64,000 bases of DNA from Psychrobacter urativorans (GTDB lineage Bacteria > Pseudomonadota > Gammaproteobacteria > Pseudomonadales > Moraxellaceae): the NCBI RefSeq assembly GCF_904846695.1, contig NZ_CAJHBR010000001.1, positions 248,001-312,000 on the forward strand, given 5' to 3'. The notes under the pieces were generated by a model that was not told where the DNA came from, did not search any database, and saw nothing but the letters and a program-made list of their open reading frames with translations. Below, piece by piece: positions 55,528 through 64,000 of this stretch. Made by a program: the position numbers and the translations under genes. The stretch's first letter is position 1; each line of letters begins with the position of its first letter.

Positions 55528-55886
55528 TAGATAATGATGTGGCAGTGCAGATGCCGTTGCAAACGCTAGTATCTAAGCCAATAACGGTACACTTAGCTTA
55601 TGCAGAGACGGCACAAATTCAGCATTATCTGAGCTTAGAAGTGAGTAAAGGCACGACAATATATCAGGCGTTGGCACAAGCAGGGTGGTTAACACAGTTT
55701 GCTGATTTGGCAGTATGGTGTGAGCAAGTAGCAGCGATTATCACTCCCACTGCCAAGCTATGGCATGTGGGAATTTATGCACAAAAGCAGCCACTCAGCT
55801 ATCAGTTGCAGGCGCTTGATCGAATTGAGGTTTATAGGAGCTTAAGCACTGACCCTATGGCTCAACGCAAAAATAAGTCTAAATAA
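55515..55886 (+). CDS. rnfH: RnfH-family (UPF0125) ubiquitin-like-fold protein
   Basis: A small soluble protein of about 123 aa. Seen: ITVHLAYAETAQIQHYLSLE at its N-terminus, GTTIYQALAQAGWL, LAVWCEQVAAIITPTAKLWH, then VGIYAQKQPLSYQLQALDRI and EVYRSLSTDPMAQRKNK; the last parts match the RnfH pattern DRVEIYRPL.DPKE.RR. RnfH is often beside ratA, smpB or bamE genes; here bamE is the next gene (convergent). I annotate GTG 55515, overlapping the preceding stop; ATG 55551 is an alternative start. Function unproven in general. Confidence 0.85.
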   Translation: MDKLIDNDVAVQMPLQTLVSKPITVHLAYAETAQIQHYLSLEVSKGTTIYQALAQAGWLTQFADLAVWCEQVAAIITPTAKLWHVGIYAQKQPLSYQLQALDRIEVYRSLSTDPMAQRKNKSK

Positions 55887-55933
55887 AGGCTAACTATACA
55901 CTTATAGACTGTCAGCAGACAAAACCAAGCACA

Positions 55934-55970
55934 TAAAAAAGCGCTGTTTAAAAAGTAAACAGCGCTTTAT
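55934..55970. terminator. Bidirectional terminator between rnfH and bamE
   Basis: AAAGCGCTGTTTA and TAAACAGCGCTTT form a 13-bp stem with an A run on the left (T6 on the minus strand). Confidence 0.88.
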
Positions 55971-56058
55971 GCTAATTAGGGCTCAAGACTGAGTTATTAA
56001 AACTGATTTATCACCGCTAATTTATCATCCTAGCTTATCTTGCATTATTCAGCCTGTG

Positions 56059-56484
56059 TTATTTAACAGGTTGCGGCAAGGTTTCAATACCTTCAATACG
56101 ATTAACTATACCATTGGCATCGAAATAGACTCGCAAATGCTGGCTAGCATTTTTTACATTAGCAATGCCCTTACGACTGCCTTCCGTACCTGCTTGGAAA
56201 TCATAAATATAATCCCAACGATTAGGTTCTAGAGTGTCTCTAATGGCAGGGCTGCCTAAGATATAGAGCACTTGGTTCTGATTCATACCTACCTTTACGG
56301 TCTGGGCTTGAGTCTGAGTAATAGGGGTTCCTTGCGGCAGATCAATCTTATAAACGCTAAATAGTGAACAGCCTGATAGCGTCACTGTAGCACCAAGGCT
56401 CATAGCGATTATAAGTTTGCGTAGCATACGAGCATTAGCAATAGAACGAAGAGATAATGAATTTATCATGGTAAGATGACTCAT
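56059..56484 (-). CDS. bamE: Outer-membrane assembly lipoprotein BamE (SmpA/OmlA)
   Basis: Part of the BAM complex that inserts beta-barrel proteins. Seen: a lipoprotein signal with lipobox TLSGCS, then YKIDLPQGTPITQTQAQTVK and the BamE core VGMNQNQVLYILGSPAIRDT followed by RWDYIYDFQAG; the tail ends in VNRIEG. The start is uncertain: ATG 56484 or 56469 both give a slightly long signal sequence, and ATG 56427 gives a compact one (MLRKLIIAMSLGATV). None has a strong ribosome site. Divergent from fur, as in pseudomonads (omlA-fur). Confidence 0.9.
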   Translation of the reverse strand: MSHLTMINSLSLRSIANARMLRKLIIAMSLGATVTLSGCSLFSVYKIDLPQGTPITQTQAQTVKVGMNQNQVLYILGSPAIRDTLEPNRWDYIYDFQAGTEGSRKGIANVKNASQHLRVYFDANGIVNRIEGIETLPQPVK

Positions 56485-56832
56485 AAGAAATGGGTTAGGT
56501 ACGGCCAACAGTTGTTAATACAACCGTTACCGACAATCTTGGACAAATGATACGTGATTTACTTGCAATTGCCTATCACTTACGACATTATTTAATAAGC
56601 ATTATAGAATAACTATAACTACTAGTACCTTATAATCTTAACAGAATTAAAGCTTTATAAGCTTAAGCTTGTATACTTACAATAGTATTTTCAGATAATT
56701 TAAAGCTGTTAAAGCCCAGTTCTTACCCTTTAATGATTGTTAGCTTTAGCCAATAGCTTGCTTTCAGCCGCACTTATTCATCATTGCAAAACATTTTTAT
56801 TTACTGAGACTTTAATAGTCAAGAGAGATACT
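56485..56832. other. Divergent intergenic region of bamE and fur
   Basis: About 350 bp. No gene is seen and no convincing Fur box (GATAATGATAATCATTATC-type) was recognised, although autoregulation of fur is common in the family. Confidence 0.45.
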
Positions 56833-57264
56833 ATGGCTTTTACCAATCAAGATTTACGTAAAGCAGGGCTTAAAGTTACCTTACCCCGTATTAAGATTTT
56901 AGAATTATTAGCAAGCGCTGAGCATCACCATATGAGTGCTGAAGAAGTTTATAAAGCACTGATTGGGCAAGGTGAAGATGTGGGTTTAGCCACGGTTTAT
57001 CGAGTATTAACTCAGTTCGAGCAAGCGGGTATTGTTGAGCGTCATAATTTTGAAAACAATCTTTCTGTGTTCGAGATCACCCAAGACGAGCATCATGACC
57101 ATTTGGTTTGTGATGTCTGTGGTAAGATTATTGAGTTTCACAACGAAATTATCGAAGAAGAACAGCTGAGAGTGGCAAATGAGCATGGTTTTAAGCTCTC
57201 AGGACACTCACTAGTACTGTATGGTATCTGCAATAATCAAGAATGTAAGGATAGCGCCAAGTAA
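56833..57264 (+). CDS. fur: Ferric uptake regulator Fur
   Basis: An iron-responsive repressor, 143 aa. Seen: MAFTNQDLRKAGLKVTLPRI, the winged helix with HHMSAEEVYKALIGQ and VGLATVYRVLTQFEQAGIVE, the metal-binding HHDHLVCDVCGKIIEF and the C-terminal CNNQEC. The ATG at 56833 (AAGAGAG upstream) gives the normal length; 32 additional in-frame codons upstream are not conserved-looking. Divergent from bamE, a linkage found in Pseudomonas and Acinetobacter. Confidence 0.96.
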   Translation: MAFTNQDLRKAGLKVTLPRIKILELLASAEHHHMSAEEVYKALIGQGEDVGLATVYRVLTQFEQAGIVERHNFENNLSVFEITQDEHHDHLVCDVCGKIIEFHNEIIEEEQLRVANEHGFKLSGHSLVLYGICNNQECKDSAK

Positions 57265-57397
57265 GTCGCAGCATTCAGCTAGCTTTAGGGCTATTCGCTG
57301 TAGTACTGTGCTACTAATGTCTTACGCTTAGTAGCAAGTGCTTAGTATCGAATGCCTAGTATCGACTACTTAGGATTAAGCATAAGATATCAAGTAT

Positions 57398-57429
57398 AAA
57401 AAAAGCCTTTATAAATGAAGGCTTTTTTT
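57398..57429. terminator. Bidirectional terminator between fur and pilU
   Basis: AGCCTT / AAGGCT stem with A7 before and T7 after, so it can end both fur (+) and pilU (-). Confidence 0.85.
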
Positions 57430-57589
57430 ATTGCCGATAGCTTGAGGATAGCCCTTTCAAAGTTGGTTGGCAGTTGCTACTTTTCATTATTCGCCGTTAT
57501 AAATATACTATCTAAACACTGACAGCTTAATAGCGGTGATTTGTTTAACCGCAGTTTATCAACGGCTGATGATGGCTCAATGCCAATAG

Positions 57590-58711
57590 TTAATTAGCAT
57601 CTAAAGAAAGCTTTTCAATATTTTTATCTTTATGGTTATTACTATGTCTGCTATTGAGCTTGATCTGTAAACGCAGATCATTTGGTGAGTCAGCATACTT
57701 AATAGCATCTTGGTAAGTGATCTCAGAGTTTTCGTACAAGTCGAACAGGGCTTGATCGAAAGTTTGCATACCAGTATTACGTGAACGAGCCATAACCTGT
57801 TTTATTTCGTGAATTTCACCCTTACGTATGTAATCACTTATCAGCTGCGAGTTTAGTAATATTTCAACAGCGGCGCGGCGTCCTCGACCATCTGGGGTAG
57901 GAATGAGTTGCTGAGCGACAATCGCTTGTAAGTTAAGCGATACATCCATAAAGAGCTGACTATGACGATCCGCCTCAAAAAAATGAATAATTCGATCTAT
58001 GGCTTGGTTGGCATTGTTAGCGTGCAAAGTTGCGAAAACTAAGTGGCCAGTTTCAGCGTATTGAATCGCATAGTTCATCACTTCACGATTACGAATTTCT
58101 CCGATTAGAATAACATCCGGTGCTTGACGCAGAGTATTTTTTAGACCTGTCTCAAAAGTTAAAGTATCGATACCCACTTCGCGCTGGGTGATAATACAGC
58201 CTTGATGCTGATGGATAAACTCTATAGGGTCTTCAATAGTAATAATGTGGCCATGCGAGTTACGATTACGATGTCCTATCATAGCAGCGAGACTAGTAGA
58301 CTTTCCTGTTCCTGTAGCACCCACTAACAATATAATGCCGCGGTTCTTCATGGCCAGTTGTTGCAATAATGGGGGTAAGCCTAGCTCATCAGTAGTAGGA
58401 ATTTTATTTTCGATTTTTCGCAAAATCATACCTGGCATGTCACGCTGCCTAAAAGCACTGACTCGAAAGCGTGCGGTTTCTAAGTCATCGGTGATAGCAA
58501 ACTGACATTCATTAGTCTCAGCAAACTCTTTACGCTGACATTCTGTCATTACGCCTCTGACTAAGGTTTCAACTTGCTTACCTGTCAATGCAACTTTACC
58601 TACAGGATGGATGACACCGTTCATCTTCATCGATGGGGCGACATTGGCGGTAATAAACAAGTCAGAGCCATTATTCGTAATCATCAGTTGTAATAGTTTA
58701 TCGAAGTCCAT
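57590..58711 (-). CDS. pilU: Type IV pilus retraction ATPase PilU
   Basis: The accessory retraction motor that works with PilT. 373 aa from ATG 58711 (MDFDKLLQLMITNNGSDLFI). Seen: Walker A VGATGTGKSTSLAAM, the Asp box IITIEDPIEFIHQHQGCIIT, TLRQAPDVILIGEIRNREVM (Walker B), and the His box ETGHLVFATLHANNA. Q- and N-rich C-terminal end. It follows pilT after 147 bp on the same strand, as in Pseudomonas. Upstream of 58711 an in-frame extension of 16 codons exists but is not typical. Confidence 0.94.
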   Translation of the reverse strand: MDFDKLLQLMITNNGSDLFITANVAPSMKMNGVIHPVGKVALTGKQVETLVRGVMTECQRKEFAETNECQFAITDDLETARFRVSAFRQRDMPGMILRKIENKIPTTDELGLPPLLQQLAMKNRGIILLVGATGTGKSTSLAAMIGHRNRNSHGHIITIEDPIEFIHQHQGCIITQREVGIDTLTFETGLKNTLRQAPDVILIGEIRNREVMNYAIQYAETGHLVFATLHANNANQAIDRIIHFFEADRHSQLFMDVSLNLQAIVAQQLIPTPDGRGRRAAVEILLNSQLISDYIRKGEIHEIKQVMARSRNTGMQTFDQALFDLYENSEITYQDAIKYADSPNDLRLQIKLNSRHSNNHKDKNIEKLSLDAN

Positions 58712-58803
58712 AATGATAGTCGCATATAGATAAAAGTTAAAAAGGCTCAAAGTAATCAAGTCGATGTCAAAAAGCCATGAAGTTATTGAGCACTAAATGT
58801 TGA

Positions 58804-58824
58804 GTAACAAGTAACAAGTAACAA
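58804..58824. repeat. 7-bp tandem repeat between pilT and pilU
   Basis: GTAACAA occurs three times in a row in the 147-bp gap between pilT and pilU. Confidence 0.85.
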
Positions 58825-58858
58825 GTATTAAGCTATAAAAACTGCCTATAAAATCAAA

Positions 58859-59914
58859 TTACAAGAACGCATCAGGTTGTTTGGCATAAGGACGAGCGAC
58901 TTCTTTACTAATAGTGCCTTTGCTGATTAAGTTCTTTAGTGATTGGTCGAGGGTAATCATGCCTTCGCTAGCACCAGTTTGAATAGAGGAGTACATCTGC
59001 GCTACTTTGTTTTCGCGTATTAAATTACGGATAGCCGGCGTACCAAGCATGATTTCGTGGGCAGCGACACGGCCACCTGTTTTGCGTGGCAATAGAGTTT
59101 GCGAGATAACGGCTTGCAAGGATTCAGATAACATAGCTCGAATCATAGATTTTTCTGCCGCAGGAAACACATCAATAACCCGGTCGATAGTTTTGGCGGC
59201 TGAGCTAGTGTGTAAGGTGGCGAATACTAAATGTCCAGTCTCAGCAGCAGTCAAGGCCAAACGTATGGTCTCAAGGTCACGTAGCTCACCGACCAAAATC
59301 ACATCTGGATCTTCGCGCAAAGCTGAGCGTAGGGCTGGTTCAAAGCCCAAAGTATCACGGTGCACTTCACGCTGGTTAATTAGACTTTTTTTGGACTCAT
59401 GAACAAATTCAATCGGGTCTTCGATAATTAGGATATGCTCTTTACGGGTCTCATTAATGTAATCAACCATAGCGGCTAAGGTCGTTGATTTACCAGAGCC
59501 GGTAGGACCAGTGACTAGTACTACTCCACGCTTAAAGTCAGATACCTGTTTGAAGACCTCACCCATATCTAAGTCATCCATGGACAAAACTTTGGAGGGG
59601 ATAGTACGAAAAACAGCGCCAGCACCCCGGTTTTGGTTAAAAGCATTTACTCGAAAACGGGCTAAATTAGGTATCTCGAAAGAAAAGTCGGTCTCAAAAA
59701 ACTGTTCAAAATCTGCTCGCTGCTTATCATTCATGATAGCGTAGATCAGCTGATGAACGACTTGATGGTTCATTGCTGGCATATTAATACGAGTCATCTC
59801 GCCATCCACTCGAATAATTGCTGGCATTCCTGCCGAAATATGTAAATCTGATGCTTGGTGCTTGACCGCAAAACGTAGCAAGTCTTCGATGCTCAAACTG
59901 CTTTTTTCAGACAT
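58859..59914 (-). CDS. pilT: Type IV pilus retraction ATPase PilT
   Basis: The main retraction motor, needed for twitching and DNA uptake. 351 aa. Seen: the PilT N-terminus SIEDLLRFAVKHQASDLHIS, Walker A TGPTGSGKSTTLAAM, the Asp box LIIEDPIEFVHESKKSLINQ, SALREDPDVILVGELRDLET (Walker B), His box AAETGHLVFATLHTSSAAKT and the C-terminal GMITLDQSLKNLISKGTIS. The ATG follows AGGAATCG. First gene of the pilT-pilU unit and divergent from the YggS-type gene. Confidence 0.96.
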   Translation of the reverse strand: MSEKSSLSIEDLLRFAVKHQASDLHISAGMPAIIRVDGEMTRINMPAMNHQVVHQLIYAIMNDKQRADFEQFFETDFSFEIPNLARFRVNAFNQNRGAGAVFRTIPSKVLSMDDLDMGEVFKQVSDFKRGVVLVTGPTGSGKSTTLAAMVDYINETRKEHILIIEDPIEFVHESKKSLINQREVHRDTLGFEPALRSALREDPDVILVGELRDLETIRLALTAAETGHLVFATLHTSSAAKTIDRVIDVFPAAEKSMIRAMLSESLQAVISQTLLPRKTGGRVAAHEIMLGTPAIRNLIRENKVAQMYSSIQTGASEGMITLDQSLKNLISKGTISKEVARPYAKQPDAFL

Positions 59915-60147
59915 AATTAACGATTCCTAATGGTCAATAAAATACAACGCTGTACCCTCTAAGCTTATATTTACAAAGAGCAAGGATGGTTTTATGTTAA
60001 TCTGCTATGGCTATGATTGAACAAATATTCACATAGTAAGTAAGGTAATGTAACAATATAATAACAATACTAGTCACACTTAACCATCTATTAGCGCATA
60101 CCAAGGCAAAAATAGATTTCTATAGAAACTTCCGATACGAGTATTTT

Positions 60148-60939
60148 ATGAATAGTTCTTTGATTAATCCTAAAAATAACAACGATGCAAATACAGCAAG
60201 TAATAATGACCAAGCTAATAAGAGCGATAGTGATTACCGTCAACTGCTTAGTAACTGGCAACAAGTAAGTGCTCAAGTTATGCAAGCTTGTGAGCAGGCC
60301 TCTCAACAACCGGAATCCAAATCAGCGAGTAAAGTGACCTTATTAGCTGTGTCTAAGACTAAGCCTGCTGAGATGATTGCTACTTTAGCTAAGCAAGGTC
60401 AGCGTGACTTTGGAGAGAACTACCTACAAGAAGCCGTCGATAAGATAACTACCTTGCGGGCAGACCCTGAAGTTGCCGCTATTGTTTGGCATTATATTGG
60501 CAGTATTCAGCGCAACAAAACTCGTGATATAGCGGAGAACTTTGACTGGGTGCAGACTGTTGAACGTGACATTATCGCCAAGCGTCTGAATGATCAGCGC
60601 CCAGATGGTATGGCACCATTGAATGTCCTTATTCAGCTCAATATTGATAATGAAGACAGTAAATCAGGCTGCTTGCCTGCAGAGCTTGCTGATTTGATAG
60701 CTACTATCAAAAGTTATGAGCGCTTACAGCTGCGTGGACTTATGATAATTCCTGCCAAAGCAGATACTGATGCTTTTGCCCGTACTCAGCAGTTATTTAA
60801 CGACATACAGCAGCAGTATCCAGAGCTCACTGCTTGGGACACGCTAAGTATGGGTATGAGTGATGATATGACTGAGGCGATTGCTAATGGCTCGACTATG
60901 GTACGAGTTGGCACCGCAATATTCGGTGCACGTGATTAG
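60148..60939 (+). CDS. YggS-family pyridoxal-phosphate homeostasis protein
   Basis: A single-domain alanine-racemase-fold PLP carrier, 263 aa. Seen: VTLLAVSKTKPAEMIATLAK with the PLP-binding Lys, GQRDFGENYLQEAVDKI, WHYIGSIQRNKTRDIAENFD, LIQLNIDNEDSKSGCLPAEL, LRGLMIIPA and LSMGMSDDMTEAIANGSTMV, VRVGTAIFGARD. An N-terminal Asn/Ser extension of about 25 residues precedes the domain. The pairing opposite pilT is also known in Pseudomonas and Acinetobacter. Weak ribosome site. Confidence 0.94.
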   Translation: MNSSLINPKNNNDANTASNNDQANKSDSDYRQLLSNWQQVSAQVMQACEQASQQPESKSASKVTLLAVSKTKPAEMIATLAKQGQRDFGENYLQEAVDKITTLRADPEVAAIVWHYIGSIQRNKTRDIAENFDWVQTVERDIIAKRLNDQRPDGMAPLNVLIQLNIDNEDSKSGCLPAELADLIATIKSYERLQLRGLMIIPAKADTDAFARTQQLFNDIQQQYPELTAWDTLSMGMSDDMTEAIANGSTMVRVGTAIFGARD

Positions 60940-61144
60940 CCAGATGTTTTGTTTGAATGATTGTTGCTTAAAAAGAGCGTCTACTTGCACGAGCTACTAC
61001 TTAAAAAAGCTCCTGCTCGAAAGAACTGTTTGTTGCCATAAGCTGTTATTAAAACAGTTCTTTCTACTCTTTGTTTTTGTGCAAACGGTGTTTTAGTTAA
61101 AGCTGGTCTTCTATAAATAGTATTTTATACAAACACGGTGCTGT

Positions 61145-62419
61145 TTAAACACCCTCCTCAGACTTAGTTACCAGCAGCTGATTGATTTTGAGTTTTTCAG
61201 TAGCAAGAATCTCAAAATGATAGTTGGCATAGTCAATACTGTCGGTCTTTTTGGGGATTTTGCGTAGCATATACATCATAAAGCCACTGATGGTTTCATA
61301 GTTTTGACTGTGCGGTAGATTGACGATACCAAGCGCTCTAATAACATCTTCAATCGGGGTCATACCGTCAATCAGCCACGAGTTATCAGTACGCTGAATG
61401 ATAGGCTGCTCCTCTAAAGTAACTAGCTCGCCCATTACGATACTCATCACATCTTTTAGGGTAATAACGCCTACTACTAAAGCGTATTCATTAACGATGA
61501 CCGCAAAATCTGCACCCGTTGATTTAAACGTTTCTAATACTTCAAATAGCGATAGCGTATTGGGAACGAACAGCGCAGGTTTTAGCAGTGCTTGATCGGT
61601 CAGGCACACCAGCTGTTGCTCAAGTACCGATGCCAAAAAACTGCGAGACTCAACATAGCCAATGATATTTTCTAAGTCGTCGTCGATACAAACTAAGAAC
61701 TTATTGTGCGGCTGTCTAATCATCACGGCCACTATATGCTCAGTACTAGCCTTGCTATCAAAATAAACCACATGCTCGCGAGGGTTCATTACTGAAGTCA
61801 CCGTGCGCTCTTGCATCTCAAAAATATTTTCAATCAAATGGTGTTCTTGATGCTTAATGACTCCTGCTTCTGCACCAGCATCCATCACCGCATAGATATC
61901 CTCTGAAGTCATATCATCTTGGCGAATAGTCGAAATACCTAGCGCTTTAAACAGTACGTTTGCTGCGCCATCGAATACCCAAATCATAGGCTTAAAAATA
62001 AAGATCAAAAATATCATTGGTCTTACTAATTTGACAGAGACATTTTCAGAGTCTGACATAGCCAGCCGTCTGGGCATTAAGTCGGCGAGCAGTGAAAATA
62101 CACTAGTGATAATGATAAACGACAGCACAGAGGCCACAGTTTCATTTTTGAATAATAGGGATAAATAAGGACTGATAGCTGATTCGCCAATCGCTCCAGC
62201 GGAGATAGCTACTGCATTGAGCACGACTTGCACTACGGTAATAAAGCTACCGGAATGTTGTTGCATATTGAGGACATCAAGGGCGCGTACTTCCCCTTCT
62301 TTGGCCATTACTTGTAACTTAATCTTGCGGCTGGCGGCAATGGCAATCTCCGCACCAGAAACGAAGGCACTCAGGGCCAGTAATAAAAATAGAAATACAC
62401 TAGCGGTTAGCAAGCTCAT
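61145..62419 (-). CDS. CNNM/CBS-domain membrane protein (CorC/HlyC-type, UPF0053)
   Basis: A membrane protein of 424 aa of the magnesium/cobalt-efflux-related CNNM family. Seen: an N-terminal CNNM (DUF21) domain with SAFVSGAEIAIAASRKIKLQ and four hydrophobic stretches (1-190), two CBS domains (about 205-335; VMNPREHVVYFD, DFAVIVNEYALVVGVITLKD) and a C-terminal CorC/HlyC domain (SWLIDGMTPIEDVIRALGI). The family proposes ion transport or Mg2+ efflux; the substrate is not decided by sequence. Weak ribosome site. Transcribed towards the YggS-type gene. Confidence 0.9.
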   Translation of the reverse strand: MSLLTASVFLFLLLALSAFVSGAEIAIAASRKIKLQVMAKEGEVRALDVLNMQQHSGSFITVVQVVLNAVAISAGAIGESAISPYLSLLFKNETVASVLSFIIITSVFSLLADLMPRRLAMSDSENVSVKLVRPMIFLIFIFKPMIWVFDGAANVLFKALGISTIRQDDMTSEDIYAVMDAGAEAGVIKHQEHHLIENIFEMQERTVTSVMNPREHVVYFDSKASTEHIVAVMIRQPHNKFLVCIDDDLENIIGYVESRSFLASVLEQQLVCLTDQALLKPALFVPNTLSLFEVLETFKSTGADFAVIVNEYALVVGVITLKDVMSIVMGELVTLEEQPIIQRTDNSWLIDGMTPIEDVIRALGIVNLPHSQNYETISGFMMYMLRKIPKKTDSIDYANYHFEILATEKLKINQLLVTKSEEGV

Positions 62420-62573
62420 GAAATACTCGGATAAATATAGATAGGGTTAGAGAAGATTATTGAAGCGATAATTAAGGGGACGATTAAGGCGGCTATTGGG
62501 ATAAAGATAAAAAGTAACGACATAAAGTAAAAACGCAACATAAAGACAGGGACTAAAATTTATCAACAGGTAA

Positions 62574-62598
62574 TAAAAAAGCTGGGCAAGCACCCAGC
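62574..62598 (-). terminator. Terminator of nadE
   Basis: On the minus strand the stem GCTGGG / CCCAGC with a 6-base loop is followed by T6, about 80 bp after the nadE stop. Confidence 0.85.
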
Positions 62599-62680
62599 TA
62601 ATTATTTCATCATTGATTTCGCTATAAGTCTGATTATCGGCTAGCTAGGGTTTAAGCTAGCTAGCCTCTATCTTTTATAG

Positions 62681-64000
62681 TTAGCCTTTTAGTGACCATT
62701 TATTTACTAAAGGATAGCGGCGTTCGCGCCCAAAAGCTTTGTGGCTGATCTTAGTACCAATAGGGGCTTGTAGACGCTTAAACTCGCTATGGTCGACCAT
62801 CTTGATAGTTTTAGCGACTAAGTCTTCGTCAAAACCTTTAGATACGATATCCTGATAGCCCATATCTTCATCAATATATAAAGTGAGGATGCCGTCTAAT
62901 ATGGCATAGTCGGGCAGACTGTCTTGGTCGGTTTGATCAGCTCGTAGCTCAGCTGAAGGTGGGCGAGTGATGACTCGCTCAGGAATAACTGGGGTATCTT
63001 CTAAACGATTACGATAGCTGGCCAAGTCATAAACTTGGGTCTTATAAACGTCTTTTAATACGTCAAAACCACCCGCCATATCACCATATAAAGTAGAGTA
63101 GCCTACTGCTAATTCAGATTTGTTACCAGTAGTGATGACCAAATGACCAAACTTGTTCGATAACGCCATCAAGATCACTCCACGGGCGCGAGCTTGGATG
63201 TTCTCTTCGGTAGTGTCCGCTGGTGACTTATTGAATAATGGCGCAAGGGTATGACGAATACCTTCTACTGCATCAAAAATAGGGCAGACAGTATAAGAAA
63301 CATTCAAGCGACGCGCTTGTGCTTGGGCATCCTCTAAGCTGATTTTTGAGGTGTACTCATAGGGCATCATCACGGCATAGACTTTGTCTGCTCCTAAGGC
63401 ATCGACAGCTATACATAAAGTCAGCGCTGAATCAATACCACCGGACAGACCAATGATCACCCCAGTAAAGCCTGAATTATTGACATAATCACGTAAGCCC
63501 ACTACTAAGGCTTGATACATCTCAGACTCACGGCTCAATGACAGTGGCGCTTTAGCTTGAGTGTTAAAGGTACCAGTATTGACATCTAAAGTGGCTAGTA
63601 ACAGCTGATTCATAAAGCGTGTAGCTTCGTGAGCAATAGTACCATTGGCTTGTACTGCCATTGAGCCACCGTCAAATACTAAATCATCTTGACCACCAAC
63701 TGCATTAACATAAATAATCGGTAGCTTATTGTCACTACTGCGCTTGCTTAGCATAGCTTTGCGAGTATCTTGCTTTTCTCTTTGGAAAGGGGAAGCGTTG
63801 AGGCTAATAATTAGCTCTGCACCTTGCTCTTTTAGTTCTGCAATTAGGTTCTTTTCCCATAAGTCTTCACAGATAAGAAGACCTATAGTTATGCCTTTAT
63901 AGTCAAATAAAACTTGGTTACGACCTTTATCAAAATAACGACGCTCGTCAAATACCCCATAATTAGGTAAGAATTGCTTATGATAAAAGCCCTTTTGATG
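62681..64000 (-). CDS. nadE: Glutamine-dependent NAD+ synthetase, 5' end outside the window
   Basis: The last step of NAD+ synthesis: amidates nicotinate adenine dinucleotide using glutamine. The frame is open from 62681 to the right edge, so the N-terminus is missing. Seen in the truncated glutaminase (nitrilase-like) domain: YHKQFLPNYGVFDERRYF with the catalytic Lys and LLICEDLWEK with the catalytic Cys. In the synthetase domain: IIGLSGGIDSALTL (P-loop), TGNKSELAVGYSTLYGDMAG and GFDEDLVAKTIKMVDHSEFK, ending KWSLKG. An internal ATG at 63754 is not the true start, since conserved residues lie upstream of it. Confidence 0.95.
   Translation of the reverse strand, partial: HQKGFYHKQFLPNYGVFDERRYFDKGRNQVLFDYKGITIGLLICEDLWEKNLIAELKEQGAELIISLNASPFQREKQDTRKAMLSKRSSDNKLPIIYVNAVGGQDDLVFDGGSMAVQANGTIAHEATRFMNQLLLATLDVNTGTFNTQAKAPLSLSRESEMYQALVVGLRDYVNNSGFTGVIIGLSGGIDSALTLCIAVDALGADKVYAVMMPYEYTSKISLEDAQAQARRLNVSYTVCPIFDAVEGIRHTLAPLFNKSPADTTEENIQARARGVILMALSNKFGHLVITTGNKSELAVGYSTLYGDMAGGFDVLKDVYKTQVYDLASYRNRLEDTPVIPERVITRPPSAELRADQTDQDSLPDYAILDGILTLYIDEDMGYQDIVSKGFDEDLVAKTIKMVDHSEFKRLQAPIGTKISHKAFGRERRYPLVNKWSLKG

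Noticed and set aside
63752..63754. Internal ATG as the true start of nadE
   Set aside because: The reading frame continues upstream to the window edge with the conserved glutaminase-domain residues LPNYGVFDE and LLICEDLW.

Overview
The window looks like chromosome of a gammaproteobacterium of the Moraxellaceae, most probably Psychrobacter. This is inferred from gene content and style, not from a database search. Type IV pilus genes of the Moraxella/Acinetobacter kind, a fur/bamE divergent pair, rne next to rluC, pilTU divergent from the PLP-protein gene, a moderate-to-low GC content, and house-keeping proteins swollen by Ser/Thr/Asn/Gln/Asp-rich inserts (MutS 1100 aa, RNase E 1474 aa) all point that way. 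No rRNA, CRISPR array, prophage or complete insertion sequence was seen.

Layout. 0.2-3.5 kb: a two-gene McrBC-type (type IV) restriction module, followed by a tRNA operon (Pro-UGG, Arg-UCU, His-GUG) with a near-consensus promoter. 4.3-9.2 kb: an AraC-type regulator, an unrecognised 357-aa protein, and the type II secretion genes gspF and gspG, which lie 0.6 kb apart. 9.5-12.4 kb: a stand-alone copy of the DsbD periplasmic domain followed by full-length dsbD. 12.9-15.2 kb: pldA (outer-membrane phospholipase A) and comF. 15.6-25.3 kb: type IV pilus block fimT-pilV-pilW-pilX-pilY1-pilE-pilE, then two tandem pilA-like major pilins. The fimT operon and pilA are each preceded by a sigma-54-type GG-N10-GC element. 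25.6-27.1 kb: a membrane protein with a C-terminal spermidine-synthase-like domain. 27.4-43.6 kb: fdxA, mutS, secA, an MliC-like lipoprotein, two DUF2382 stress-type proteins, a thiolase, homoserine dehydrogenase, dsbC and a DUF808 membrane protein. 43.8-52.3 kb: rne, a 1.17-kb intergenic stretch, rluC, a HAD phosphatase and engB. 52.8-57.3 kb: cytochromes c5 and c4, a transporter-like membrane protein, rnfH, bamE and fur. 57.6-64 kb: pilU, pilT, the YggS-type PLP protein, a CNNM/CBS protein, and nadE running off the right edge.

How the genes work together. Pilus assembly is spread over two loci: structural and priming subunits at 15.6-25.3 kb and the retraction motors PilT/PilU at 57.6-59.9 kb. 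GspF/GspG and ComF belong to the related secretion and DNA-uptake world. DsbD, the extra DsbD-alpha protein and a DsbC that appears to be a lipoprotein form a periplasmic disulfide-isomerisation branch. That branch would be useful for Cys-containing pilins, PilY1 and c-type cytochromes.

No wholly new system is obvious. The best candidates for something undescribed are: the McrB variant whose extra domain sits inside the AAA fold; the free-standing DsbD-alpha paired with a lipidated DsbC; the paired sigma-54-like promoters of the pilin loci; the spermidine-synthase-like membrane protein beside the pilins; and a 147-bp tandem duplication upstream of a DUF2382 gene.
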